Part shown: positions 26,795 through 38,264 of the stretch, one piece after another
Layout of the letters: the number at the start of each line of letters is the position of its first letter
Numbering within the stretch: position 1 is the stretch's first letter
DNA from: Jacaranda mimosifolia
Lineage: Eukaryota; Streptophyta; Magnoliopsida; Lamiales; Bignoniaceae
Direction of reading: 5' to 3'
Assembly: GCA_018894105.1 (NCBI GenBank)
Contig: CM032120.1
Location: 28,294,710-28,358,709, forward strand
Length of the DNA: 64,000 nucleotides
The notes under the pieces: generated by a model
Seen by the model: the letters and a program-made list of their open reading frames with translations, nothing else
What the model was told of the DNA's origin: nothing
Database searches by the model: none
Made by a program: the position numbers and the translations under genes

Positions 26795-26985
26795 ATTATC
26801 ATTATTATATTTCCTAGATAGATAAGTATGCATCAATTGTATAAGTCTGCCAATTTGTTGTAACAAATTTTGAAAAAATCAATTCAATGTTTATTGTATT
26901 ATGATATGAAAGAAAAAGAAGAAATTAATAGTCATGTTTTGCCAACATTGTCTTTCACAATTAAGATGATGATGATGATATAAGA
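26795..26985. repeat. duplicated spacer block X, first copy (part 1)
   Basis: This is similar to 30478-30611 plus 41265-41335. Shared landmarks in order are TCATTATTATATTTCCTA, ATAAGTATGC/ATAAGTATAC, TCAATGTTTATT, AAAGAAATTAATA and CACAATTAAGA. In the second copy element D has inserted in the middle. Part 2 of this copy is 28660-28775. Confidence 0.65.
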
Positions 26986-28047
26986 GCGATGATGGAAAAT
27001 AACACAGTACTGCATGCTTATGGGAGAATATACCATTCGGTCATGTTTGGATATATTGATAGGATTGATAAAATTATAATGATATGGTAAGATTATACTG
27101 TTGAAAATAATATAATACTGTGTTTGGTGACTAGAATTTTACATTTTGGATATGTATTTATTTTATCAATCCTTTGTATGAATACAATGATTAAATAATT
27201 AGTCTATTCAATTTATTAAAATACCCATTATAATAAGACAAGTCCAAACCCCAATGTTGTCTAATTTTATGAATTTACATGTGTATAATTGTCCAATGAC
27301 TAATTGTAGGTTTAATTCTATTGGATCATTAATTTTGGATTGGAGAATCCCACCCCCTTGTTTTAGATAAGTTATCAATTAATTTTAGGATTGAATATCG
27401 GGCCTCTAATCAATTATGGACATAAGTCAATGATACCAATCATTTGATATGTTTTGATAAAATTATCTATCCAACTAAATCACAAAATTCAAACGAGCCC
27501 TTCAACTTTTCAATAATCACAAATTCCAAAGCAGTAGTTTAGCCCGTCATTTCGATTTAGTTTTAAACTTATTTTTATTTATTTTTTACAATTTAAAAAT
27601 AAATTATTAATAAATTCTCTCTATTTTCACTAAAATCCCAACTTATTCTTACCTCTCCACATATTTCTTAATAATCTATATATTTTCTCCCTTATTTTAT
27701 TGTTACTATCTTCATACATCTATAACTTTTTAAACTCTATTTAATTATTACCTTTTGGACAACTATGATTTTGGGGGTGGAGGCTGAAGGGTTTATTTGC
27801 TTAGTTTAATTCCATTAAATTCACTTTTCTTTTCTTACTTTTTTTTCTGTGTTGTAATTTTATTTTGTTTTTTCATTTTAATTGTATGTTAACTTTTAAT
27901 AAAGATAATTAAAGCATTTTGTATTTGAAATTATTTTACTTTTCATTTAATTAAAAAGTTAATACAGTAAATTAATTTAATTATTAATAGTTTAAAAATT
28001 ATTTGCACACGTATCAATTCTTAAAGAGATATAATATGTTAAATTAG
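26986..28047. other. AT-rich spacer, possible MITE
   Basis: No gene is visible. The part from about 27036 (TCATGTTTGGATATATTGAT) to 27500 (ATCACAAAATTCAAACGAGCC) has weak inverted ends typical of small DNA transposons, but I could not find a target duplication. The whole stretch is absent from the second copy of block X. Confidence 0.35.
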
Positions 28048-28270
28048 TGATAAATGGACCTCGGCCTAACCCAACTCCCAAAACTAACTTTTGAATTGAA
28101 TGTTCCCAAACCCATATATCTAGTTCAGAACATATCTACTCAACCAATGTAGGACATGTAACACACCCCCCGCATGCTCATGAGCTGGAGCGTGGAATAA
28201 ATGGTTGTCCAACATCGAGAATTGCCCTGGCTCTAATGTCATGATAAATGGACCTTGAGCCTAATTTATT
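28048..28270 (-). mobile_element. TRIM-like mini-retrotransposon, right LTR truncated
   Basis: On the minus strand, a short LTR (28048-28163, TGTTACATGTCC...TTTATCA, 116 bp) is preceded by a purine tract (GCATGCGGGGGGTG). Further right, directly inside a second LTR end (TGATAAATGGACC at 28242), is TGACATTAGAGCCAGGGC. That is close to the initiator tRNA-Met primer site. The internal part is only about 80 bp and has no coding. The right LTR is cut after about 30 bp. Confidence 0.7.
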
Positions 28271-29035
28271 TTCAACTCAATTACTTGATTATCTTTCTAA
28301 ATTTTAAAAATATTAAAAATAAAAATAAAAACATATCCAAAAGCGCTCTTACTCATGCAAGCATATCTGAAGAGTGAAGATGTATGACCCAAGGAGGGCT
28401 ACAACGGCACAATGATAAATGCATGTACTTACTTTTGCGTAGAGGGGCTCCCTCTTTTGCTCATTCAGTGAGTTCCTCTTTTACGACGAGTGATCTATAT
28501 TTGATTGAATGCAGTCGTAATTTTTGGATTTAAAACGACTGAATGGTGAAAATCACCCAAATTTCTTAAATTCAACGATAAATATCTTCTTATTGTCGAG
28601 ATCTCTAATTTCATTTTCGAATAGTTTTTGCTACTCATTTGACAAATAATTATTATCTTCAAAATCTCAAAGGTTATGAAAATTATGATTGTGACTTTCA
28701 CATATTAAAGAATCATGTTAAAATATTTTACTTTAAAAAACTAATTTACTTGTTTATCAAATTTAAATATGTATGTTGGTGTATAATGATCGTTTTATCT
28801 TTAATTAAGAAAGACGAATACCTTACACCTTCAAATTTTGAAGGCCTTTTCTATGTATATTTTCTCTTTTATATTCTAGATTGGCAAAACACATCTAGAT
28901 CTAGTGTTATAAATCTAAAAACTTCAACCAAATTTGAAGAACCAAAAAAAAAAAATGAAATTGAAAAAGGAACAAAACATACCTAATTTGGCAACATAAA
29001 CAATGTGGAAAGCTTGGAGCTTTGGCCCATCTTAC
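28271..29035. other. spacer, including block X first copy part 2 (28660-28775)
   Basis: There is no recognisable gene. The stretch 28660-28775 (TGTGACTTTCAC, then AATCATGTTAAAA, TAATTTACTTGTTTATCA) matches 41395-41510. The open frame at 28639-28986 is A/T-driven and has no motif. Confidence 0.5.
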
Positions 29036-30162
29036 TAGGGATGCAAACTAGTTGAGTTAGCAAAGTTTTGATCATTTTTTTCGATTCGCCTCAATTCATT
29101 AGATTCGAACTCATAATCAAGTTTAAATTTGATAAAATAGTACTCATATCCACGGGTACCCATGGATACCCAAAAATTTACGGATAATGGGCTTTATATT
29201 TCCAACCCAATAAAATACCGGTAATTTTACCCATACCAAAAATTACCCGCCCTTTTTTGGCCCAACCCGTGGGTACCCATGGGTTACCTATATATATATA
29301 TATTTATTTATGTTTTAAAATTTTTTAATCTAAATTTTAATTTTTGAATTTTACAAAAAAAAAAAAAAACAACAAACTAATACCATAGAGCAATGCCTTA
29401 AATACAAAATTGTGTATAACAAAAAATCCTTCTCAAATAGCAGCCACCTATGTAGTCAAGTGATAAATAATTTGTTGTGCATATTTTTATGGATGTAACA
29501 TCTTTTTTTATAAAGACAATAATGTTTGAGTGATATTTAAACTTTTAATTCAAAAAACTTTTGGCATGTAATGAGATTAAATTTGAACTTTTAAATGTAA
29601 TGTACTTTAAATTTGATGGATTTTGAATACTTAAGTTGTAAGTATTAAACTACAACGTTATTCATATGCTTTGAGTACTTAATCAATTAATAAATTTATT
29701 GTCTTTTTTTAATTTTATTTAGTTAATATTTTAATAGCATCAAGTAAGTTGCAAGGGATATTAATTTCCCTTTTAAATATTAAAAAAATAAAAAATTATT
29801 ACGGGTACCCGTGGATTACCATTATCCATCCTCATGGGTAATGGGTCCACTATCTCATACCCAATAAACAACGGAAGGTAAATTTACCCAACATGTTATT
29901 GGGTTACCGATGGGTACCTAATTGCCAGGTCTAATCAAGCTATAGGCTTGAGCTTAAAAAGTTAAATTATTTTATAAAAAATTTTAAAATTAATATATTT
30001 TATTATATTTTTATATATATAAATATTTTTTTAAAATAAAATTATAAGCTCGTGAACTTACGAACAAAATTATTTGGCTTGAGCTGGCTCGAAACTTATA
30101 CGAACTTGGAGTTCGAACACTTTTCGAGCCAGACGAGCTGGCTCGATTTGTTTGCAACCCTA
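29036..30162. mobile_element. hAT-like non-autonomous element, carrying a nested one
   Basis: Ends are TAGGGATGCAAACTAG and, as reverse complement of the right end, TAGGGTTGCAAACAAATCGA. The flanking 8-bp duplication CATCTTAC is exact (29028-29035 and 30163-30170). TAGGG-type ends with an 8-bp duplication fit the hAT superfamily. There is no transposase frame. A second element (29122-29931) is nested inside. Confidence 0.85.
29122..29931. mobile_element. nested hAT-like element
   Basis: It is flanked by an exact 8-bp repeat TAATCAAG (29114-29121 and 29932-29939). The right end reads, in reverse complement, GACCTGGCAATTAGGTACCC, a common hAT-like terminus. The left end is degraded, but GGGTACCCATGG lies 35 bases in, so inner inverted repeats survive. 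There is no coding. Confidence 0.65.
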
Positions 30163-30170
30163 CATCTTAC

Positions 30171-30477
30171 TGATGATGGAATTGAGAAAAAATAAATAAA
30201 TAAATACATAATCTTGCAATAATTTAAGAAAGTAATGGGTATCAATAATTGTTGAATCGCAATTGTATAATTTTAAGTTTGTGTAAGCAAAATTGGGATG
30301 CATGAATTACTTTTAAGAATATTTTTTACAAATAATATTTTAGTGTATTTGGTGTAAAAACAACCATTTATAAATATAGAAAGAGTCTTTATTTTTAATA
30401 GTGTAGATATAAATCATGATTTCAATCAAATATGTAAAATGCTAAAAACTATATTACTATTATTATGTAAAGTAAAA
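30171..30477. other. AT-rich spacer
   Basis: No gene and no repeat that I can pair with another place in the window. Confidence 0.4.
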
Positions 30478-30611
30478 AATATCATTATCATTATTATATT
30501 TCCTAATATAAATAAGTATACTTCAATTTTGTCGCTCCTCTTAATATGGATTGCAATAACAAGTTTAAACAAAAAGATCAGTTCAATGTTTATTTTATTA
30601 TGGTGCATGTG
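30478..30611. repeat. duplicated spacer block X, second copy (left part)
   Basis: This is similar to 26800-26930. It is interrupted at 30611 by element D; the rest continues at 41265. The last five bases (ATGTG, 30607-30611) are the target duplication of element D. Confidence 0.65.
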
Positions 30612-31343
30612 TGATGAGGATTCGATCCGTCAGGGTTTGACCTGGTGGAGTTTTCTATTGGGATTCGACTTGGAAGGTCGATTTTCTTGTAGGGAAAAGT
30701 GCTTAATCTTGCAATCACACAGCAGACGTCAGGCTAGCCGATGGGCCCTCGGCTAAGGCACTCCGACGCTCAAGTCAGTAGGGGTCGATGAGGTAACTCG
30801 AGCAACAGAGTAAGGGCTTTTGTATCTGTGAGAGCATATCTTAGGAAGGTTGGGGTGAGAGTATTTATAACCTTCTCCTTTTGGGGAATTGCCTAGGATG
30901 CCCTTAGTGTGCTGAAAGGGCCTTTTCCCTAGTGCGAGGGGTGATTAGTCATTTTCTCTCTCTCTGTTGTTCTAGTTAGATGCCCTTCCAGGTTTTAGGG
31001 GCAGGGTAGTACATTGTTGAAGTACTTGTTGTGCTAGGTAGTAGTGGGGTGGCATGCGCCATAAATGCGGCGGCATGCCGCTTGTCAGTGCATTTAATGC
31101 GGCAGAGGTGCATCACGCATATCTCAACCTCAGAGGTCAAGATACAAAATTGCTCAGTATCGTACAATGCTCGGATTGGCATCGCGGGTCAACTCGCCGA
31201 CCCCAGCAACGAACTAGTCCACTCGAGGGCAGACTAGTCAACTTATGAGGTTGATTGCACTACTGGGCCCTGGAGGCAGGATGGGCTTGGGACCGTGCCT
31301 TTGGGCCCATATAGTTTGGGCCGAGCCGAGACATCCCATATCA
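30612..31343 (-). repeat. 3' LTR of element D
   Basis: The plus strand runs TGATGAGGATT...CCCATATCA. On the minus strand a GGTTATAAATACTC box (about 30863-30876) is the likely LTR promoter. Inside the LTR end the minus strand has AAAGTGGGGAGGACT (31346-31360), the polypurine tract. Confidence 0.93.
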
Positions 31344-31590
31344 TGAGTCCTCCCCACTTTCGAATGCTAAATGAGGACTCGACGAGAAGGATTGGGAAGT
31401 AGCCTGGTGGACTATTGTGAGAATCGATGAGAGAATGTCAAGATCGACCCGGGCTTTAAAGGCCGACCAGGGTTTTTGAAGATCGACAAGGGTAAAGCTC
31501 ATTTATTGAGCAGTTACATCGTAGGGCGCGTGGGGCGGCGTGGCAGTTACCGCATTATTACAGGCGTTTGGGTTCCCGCGCTCACACCCC

Positions 31591-31600
31591 TATAAATACC
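31591..31600 (+). promoter_or_regulatory. TATA box of the antisense gene in element D
   Basis: TATAAATACC lies 126 bp upstream of the ATG at 31717, in a GC-richer stretch. The equivalent box in element A is TATAAATAGG at 3056. The sequence after both boxes shares CATTTT(T)ACTTTTACTGC. Confidence 0.6.
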
Positions 31601-31716
31601 CGTGGTAAAACCAGCCATTTTTACTTTTACTGCCCTAGCTTCTGGTCGATCGCTTATCCAACTGCTCCCGCAGTCAAGATTTTCTGCTTTTCCGTGCCAT
31701 TTAGATTTTTGACATA

Positions 31717-34165
31717 ATGTTGGGTTTATCTGGCTCTGAGGGTAGTCGAGGAGGGGATAGTAAGGTGACCTAATCTGATAGGCCTAGATATGTGTTTGGA
31801 GATTCCAGTGAGTCGTTGGGTGATGATTCTAGTTCTAGCAGCTCGAGCTTCAGCAGCTTGAGTAGCAACCGCGATGGAGATGAAACTGGGCCAAGCCAGA
31901 TTCCTACCTCATGGGATTGACTATTTACACTAAATCATTATAGTGAGATTGTGTCTACTATAAACCCCGTCGACCTACGGCGTCTTAGGCAGTTATACCA
32001 CATTCCTAATGAATATGAACTGCTGACTCCCGGGGAGACTGGTCGAATGCATCATCCTCCTGTAGGTTGCATTACTGTTTTTGAGGATGCTTTCAGATGT
32101 GGTCTTAGGTTCCCACTGAGTGTTCCATGATCGACCTGCTTAGGGGCCTCCAAGTGTGCATAACCCAGTTGTTGCCCATGCATTTATTCGACCAGCCAGC
32201 TAGTTATGAAAACTTTTCCAACCTTTTTCACCTGTCGATGTCTCGTAATTCGGGTAGCGCCGACGAGTCGGGCTTCTATTATTTGAATGCTCGACCTCGC
32301 CATAAGTTCCTTGTAGCCCCCGCTTCCTCATATGGGCCAGAATGGAAAAAATGGTACCTGTTTGTTCGAGTGGCTGGGGGTTTTCCTATTCCTCAGGGCT
32401 GGTGGATGGGGCATGTCAAAATGCCAGGCAACTTTACCCCGACCTAGCCCAACACCTTCATTCGGGACCTGGTCGAATTTGGCCAGATGGAGGCCTCGAT
32501 TTTTATCGAGGAGAGGCATTTGGTGTTGGCTAGGTTATTGCCAGCTCCGTTAAATTTTTTTGCAAATGATCGACTAGGTAGATTGTGCTTCTTTTAATTT
32601 GTTGCTTTTCCATTGCTGTTATCGATTTTGATCCTTGTTATTTTGTTGTTCGACAGATCACGAAGATATCATGAACCAGTCGAGAACGGAGGCTTTAGCG
32701 AGGGCAGAGAAAAACCAACAACACCAACAAAGTACTGTGGCTCGGCGAGCAGCCGCCGCGATCGAGGAGCCTCACCAAGAGGTCGCAGCGCCAACCCCCT
32801 CTCCGACACCATCACCTGGTCGAGAGATCGTGCCCGCAGGCAGCAGCCCCGCAAGTCGGGGTAAGAGGGCGTGGTGGAGCAGTCAGGACCTGCTCCGAAG
32901 AGGGCTGTTGCTGGAAAAGGAAAAGAAAAAGCAGCGAGGTCGAGCCCGCTGACAGGGGACGATCTCTTCGGAGCCCATGGGGATGATTTGTTGTTCAACT
33001 TACCCAAGTTGCCTTCTCCTCGATTCTGAAATGAAGCCGGCATGGTTATACGTAACTCGCTTTCTATGGAGACGGAGGGGCCGACAAGAGCTGCCCCACT
33101 GAAAGTTTTACTGGCTGGTCAGTTCGTGGATGATCAGAGGAGAATTATGGGCCTGAGCTAGGATGCAGCTCTTCTAGCATTAGCTTATCATGCCAACATG
33201 GTAAAGTTTTCTTCCTGTTTATCATATTGTTGCCTGCTGATCGAGTATCTAATAACGTTGTCTTTCAGGTCGGCCAGCTAGGGTATAACTTTTACAGGAG
33301 GTTAGAACTGGCGCTGGCTGACCGGGAGAAAATGGAGGCCAGCAGGGATACCGAAACTCTGAAGGCTCAGTTGAGTCTTCATAAATGAGGGTCAATGAGT
33401 GGAGAAACAGGTCAGGGAGTTGACTAAAGAGCTCCAACTAAGGGACGAGCAGCTGGTCGTATCTGTCCAGAAGAGGACAAAGATGGATGAGCTGGTGAAA
33501 AAATTGCATTTGGACGGGCAGGTCGCTTGGAGCTCTGTCGATCTGCGGGTCGGAATGCAGGTTTGGTCAAGGCGCGGGCTGAGTTCGATCATATACTGCT
33601 GCTGGTGCGTCGAGAGGCGGTGCAGCAATTTATGTTGAGCACGGCATTCCAAGATGCGAGCGTTGTGTTTGTTGTCGACGACGCTCGGATCTCCTTCGAA
33701 AAAGCACTTAAACAGCTGCAATTTCTGGGCTATGCCTTTCGACCAGAAGATCAGCACCGCTTGAGCCATTTGCTCGATGAGAAACTGCAGCCTTATCCGG
33801 AGGACGAAGGTGGGGTCGAAAGAGCGGGCGTCGAGACCACTTGAGCGGAAGGCATACCGGAGGCGCAGCCGTCGACCTTGCTGACGGACGAGCAGAGGAG
33901 GCGAGCCGAGGTCGAGTAAAAACTAAAAGCCGTGACTTAGGAGTTTAAGTTCGCCTGTGACTTTGCCTTCAAGGTGAATGAGGGGACAGTCAACGTTGCA
34001 GAGTACTTTCCTATTATAGATAGGTAATTCCTTCAAGATGCAGTCAGCCCTTCCCAACCCGTGGCCGTCCCCATCCCCGTCGTCGTTGCTATGCCAGTGC
34101 CAATTGCTGTTCCCTCGGGCGAGGAGCTCGAGCCTGCTATTGAGGAGGGTGCTAGTTCTAGTTAA
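31717..34165 (+). pseudogene. antisense extra gene of element D (PF04195-like, two introns, broken)
   Basis: ATG at 31717 and stop at 34163-34165, opposite to gag-pol. Exon 1 has a Ser-rich acidic start (in-frame TAA at 31771), then a domain resembling PF04195: LNHYSEIV, LRQLYHIPNEYELLTP, PVGCITVFEDAFRCGLRFPL, then after a frameshift near 32128 DLLRGLQVCITQLLP and GFYYLNARPRHKFLV. Intron 1 is 32578-32656; removing it joins NDRL to DHEDIMNQ in frame. Intron 2 is 33201-33268; removing it joins YHANM to VGQLGYNFYRRLELAL in frame. A charged helical segment and an acidic, Pro/Val-rich tail (EELEPAIEEGASSS) follow. Stops near 33030, 33160 and 33389 mark decay. Extra antisense ORFs of this kind are known in Tat elements; function is unknown. 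Confidence 0.72.
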
Positions 34166-34563
34166 GTTCTTGTTTGTTGTTTTTTTTTTTTTTTGTTAAG
34201 GCGCCTCGATGAGGCCTTATACGAAGAACTCTTTCGTTGTGTATGAATAGATGCTATGTTGGTAAATTTCGCTAGTCGTACTTATTTAATTGATTTTGCT
34301 CTTACTGAATGCATGTCTTTATTGTCGAGTAGATTGTACATACAACACAGAAGATGGGCCTAAAAGTCATCAGACTCTTACGATAAAGTATGAACCGCCT
34401 GATTGGGCGAAGAGATTACTCAATGATAAATTTGTGAGTAGTTCAGGGAATAGGTAACAAAGATCCAACATGTCAATTCGATAATGGGTTAAAAAATCTT
34501 GTCTTAACGACTAGAAATAAAAGTGGTCGACATTGAGGTCGACGACGGGGTACAGATAGGTTT

Positions 34564-34846
34564 GTCGACTGCTTGGTCGACTGTTTAGCTCGACCTGATA
34601 AGCCTTCACTTGGTAGTTTTAAGGTTGTTTTGCCAACTGCGGGGTCGGCGGCTTGGTCTTGGCTGTGAAGCCCCGACTTGGTGGCGTGAAGCCTGCCTTG
34701 TCGACTGCGAGGTCGACGGCTTAGTCTTGGCTGTGAAGCCTCAACTTGGTGGCATGAAGCCTGCTTTGTCGACTGCGGAGTCGACGGCTTGGTCTTGGCT
34801 GTGAAGCCTCGACTTGGTGGCAGAAGCCCGCTTTGTCGACTACATA
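34564..34846. repeat. 68-bp tandem repeat in element D
   Basis: GGCTTGGTCTTGGCTGTGAAGCC recurs with its first base pair landmark at 34651, 34719 and 34787, a spacing of 68 bp. Two diverged partial units flank it. Each unit holds TTGTCGACTGCG. The frame at 34610-34804 is a by-product. It is in the same location as the 82-bp array of element A. Confidence 0.85.
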
Positions 34847-34948
34847 GTGAAGGTGTGTGTGCATTCTAAATTGCTAGAATACATTATCAATTTCATTATT
34901 GGTGAAGAATACAGAAGGGGCCAAGGGTCTTTTACATGTAAAACCTCT

Positions 34949-36232
34949 TTAAGTTTGTTGCGTTCCATGGTCGAGGTAGTTCATTGCCAGACGCATCCGC
35001 CAGCCGATAAGCATTGTTTTTGCCCCTTTAGTCACTAAGTAGGGTCCTTCCCATTTAAGGTCGAGTTTTGCTACATTCCTTGACACTTTCACTTTCTTAA
35101 GGACGAGGTCACCGACCTTGAATGTCTGAGGTCGCACTGTTCTGTTGTAACGCTCCGCCATTTTCGATCGGTAACGTTGTATTGTGTTGTAAGCTGTGTG
35201 GCGCAACTCGTCGACAGTGATTAAGTCGACTGTTCGCTCCGACACGTTTTTGACCAGGTTGTAGTGAATTACCCGGGCGGTATGCTGGATCAATTCAGAT
35301 GAGATCACTGCCTCAGATCCGTAAACCAAACTGTATGGGCTGTGGCCCATGGCTATTCGGGGTGTGGTCCTATATGCCCATAACACCCCTGGGAGGTCGT
35401 CCGCCTAACTAGCTCATGTGCCAGATATTCGAGCCTTGAGGTGATCGAGAACTGTTCTATTCGTGACCTCTGTTTGGCCGTTGGCTTGGGGGTTCCCTAC
35501 AGAGGTGAAGTGTTGACTGACCCCTAACGCCTCACACCATCTCCTCGTGCTTTTGCTTTGGAATTGAGTGTCGTTATCCGAGATCAAAACTCTGGGCAAG
35601 CCAAATCAACATATTATGTTCTTCTAAATGAAACTCTTGATGGCCGCGTCGGTGATCTTGGGGACTGCTTCTACTTCTACCCATTTAGTAAAATACTCAA
35701 CCGCCACGATGATGAACTTGCGTTGGCCAGATGTTTTAGGTAGGGACCCTACTATGTCAATTCCCCACTGGTCGAAAGGCCATGTAATCTGAACATCTAC
35801 CATCGCCGCGGCTGGTTGGTGCAATAAGTTCGAGTGGATCTAGCATGATGGGCATGTTCTGACAAAGGTGACTGAGTCTTGCAGTAGGGTGGGCCAAAAA
35901 TAGTCGTAACGGATAACTTTGTTCGCCAAAGACCGACCACCTGAATGGTTGCCACAGATACCAGCATGAATCTCGTGCAACACTTTGTTTGCCTCTTCGT
36001 GTGTTAATCATTTCAACGGGGGTCCCGATATCGACCTCCTAAACAGCTGCCCATGGTTATCGAGTGCAAATTTGGCCGCCAATCGTCTAAGCCTACTAGC
36101 CTCATTTTCGTTGTCGGGTATGATTCCTTGACTGAGGTAGAGCTTGATAGGCTCTTGCCAAGATGGGGCGGTTTGGTCGACATAACCGACGAGAATATGA
36201 TCATCATCCTGGATGCAAGGTTTGCTAGCCAC
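34949..36232 (-). pseudogene. integrase of element D
   Basis: Minus-strand pieces give, in order, an N-terminal part (SWQEPIKLYLSQGIIPDNE), the zinc module (HAGICGNHSGGRSLANKVIR), the core with WGIDIVGSLPK (first Asp), SDNDTQFQSKS (second Asp) and NGQTEVTNR (Glu), and the C-terminal GDLVLKKVKVSRNVAKLDL. Breaks: stop near 36008, stop before IHSNLLHQP near 35825, stop after AIKSFI near 35624, stop at 35414, and a frameshift near 35010 that spoils the last 25 residues. Confidence 0.87.
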
Positions 36233-36239
36233 CAGGAAT

Positions 36240-36967
36240 GTTATGGTTTTTTCCTTGGTACCTTTGGTTGAGTTGGCTAGCTTTGATAATGCATCTGCTC
36301 GGTTGTTTTCTGATCGCAGGACCTAGCTCAGGCAAAAACTTTTGAATGACTATTGTAAATGTCTAACTTCGGCTAAGTATTTAGTCATTCTGGTTTCTTT
36401 GGCTTCGAAATTGCCCTCGATATGTTCTACGACTAGCTGGGAATCGGTGATTGCTACCAAGTGCTCGACGCTGCGTTCTATGGCCATGTGCATTCCAGTG
36501 ATAAGGTTCTCATACTCTATTTCATTATTCGTGACCGGGAAGTCGAGCTTTATCGCGAAGTCATACTCTTCAACAAGCGGGGAACGAAGAGATACACCAA
36601 CTCCGCCCCTCGAAGCCGTTGCCGACCCATCGATGTGCAATGTCCGTACAATGGCATTGCCGACATCTTGGTTCAGGGGTTCGAGTCTTTCGATAATAAA
36701 ATCAGCTAGGACTTGTGCTTTTATAGCAGTCCGTGGCTGGAAGGTGATGTCGAACTCTCCCAGTTCAATGGCCCATTTGGTAAGCCGGCCCGAGGTGTCA
36801 GGCTTCGACAACACCTGTTTCAATGGTTGATTTGTTAGTACCACGATTGCATGCGACTGGAAGTAAGGTCGAAGCTTTCGAGTTGCGGTAACAAGAGCGA
36901 GAGCGAATTTTTCGATCTCCAGATAGTTGTGCTCAGGGCCTTGCAAAGCTTTGCTGCAGTAATACAC
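36240..36967 (-). pseudogene. RNase H and second (archaeal-type) RNase H of element D
   Basis: One 205-codon open frame (36350-36967) holds the end of the RT-linked RNase H (YYCSKALQGPEHNYLEIEKF), the connection (QPLKQVLSKPDTSGRLTKWA) and a second RNase H with HIDGSA (Asp), NNEIEYENLITG (Glu) and AITDSQLVV (Asp). A second RNase H placed before integrase is characteristic of the Tat lineage and supports that assignment. Confidence 0.85.
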
Positions 36968-38079
36968 CGGGCGGGGTATCCTCCTCTGGTCGATGTCAAA
37001 ACAGAGCTGATAGAATTCGTGGATACAGCCAAGTAAAGCTGCAGCACCTCCCCGAGGTCGGGTTTAGCGAGCATGGATGGCAAAGACAAATATTGTTTGA
37101 GCTCTGCCAATGCTTGGGAGCATTGAGGAGTCCATTGAAACCCTGACTTCTTCGCATTTCTGAGAATTTTGAAGAAGGGAAGGCTCTTGTCAGCCAACCT
37201 TGCGATGAACCTGCCTAAGGTTATGATCCTCCCGACCAGTCGTTGCACATCACGAACAGTGCGAGGCTGGGCGATATCCAGAATTGCTTGAATTTTGTGC
37301 GGATTCACCTCGATCCCTTGTTGGCTAACCATGTATCCAAGAAATTTTCCGCCTCTGACTCGAAATGTGCATTTATTAGGGTTGATTTTTATGCCAAAGG
37401 CCCTTAATATGGAAAATGGATGGGCAAGTTCGACAAGGTAGTCCTCGGCCTTCTCAGTTTTCACAATCATGTCATCGACATAGACCTCTATCGACCTCCC
37501 TATTTCTTTTTTGAACATAAAGTTGACCAATCTCTGATATGTTGTGCCTGCGTTTTTGAGTCCAAAGGGCATAACTAAAAAATAGTATATACCATTGGGG
37601 ACTACGAAAGAAGCCTTGTCCCTCCCCTTGGGTGCCATAAATATTTGATAATAGCCTTGGAAGGCATCCATCATACTCAACAACTCACAGCCAGCAATAG
37701 AGTCTACTAACAAATCTATACGAGGCAAGGGGTAAGGATCCTTAGGGCAAGCTTTATTCAAATCGGTGAAATTGTTACACACGCGCCATTTTCCCTCATT
37801 CTTGGGAACTAACACAACATTAAAAAGCCAAAAGGGGTATTGAATTTCTACAATGTATCATGTCTCTAAGAGCTTGTTGACCACCTCCTGGATGATCTGG
37901 GTCCTTTCTGCATTGAAGGTTATGGTTTTTTGTTTCACCGATTTATAAGTGGGGTCCACGTTGAGTCGATGGACGATGATGTTTGGGTCTACTCCTTGGA
38001 GGTCGGAAGCTTTCCATGCGAACACATCAATGTTTCGCCGGAGGAAATCGACCATGCAGCATTCCAAGCGGTTGCCCAT
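36965..38079 (-). pseudogene. reverse transcriptase of element D
   Basis: RT is nearly intact on the minus strand: VLVPKNEGKWRVC, DLNKACPKDPYPLPRIDLL, SMMDAFQGYYQIF, FLVMPFGLKNAG, YVDDMIV and FLGYMVSQQGIE, then the RNase H start near 37060. A TGA at about 37858 follows NKLLET just upstream of the palm, and a one-base shift near 36965 moves the frame into the RNase H piece. The catalytic Asp residues (one in MMDAF, two in YVDD) are all present. Confidence 0.92.
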
Positions 38080-38264
38080 ATCACTCCCGACCCGGGTGGT
38101 CTTGTCGGGTTCCCTGGCTCCAACTCAATTATTTTAAATTCCTTGATTGGCTCGACCCTGGTGTCCTCAAATTTCCTCTTTTTGGATGTCGATCCCTCCT
38201 CGGGTTTCGCTACATGGGCGTCCCCCGAGGGTTTTAGCTGCGGTCATTTCTTCTGCTCGTTGGC

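Noticed and set aside
34610..34804. 64-codon frame with repeated peptide in element D
   Set aside because: It is the 68-bp tandem array read through; no start context or family match.
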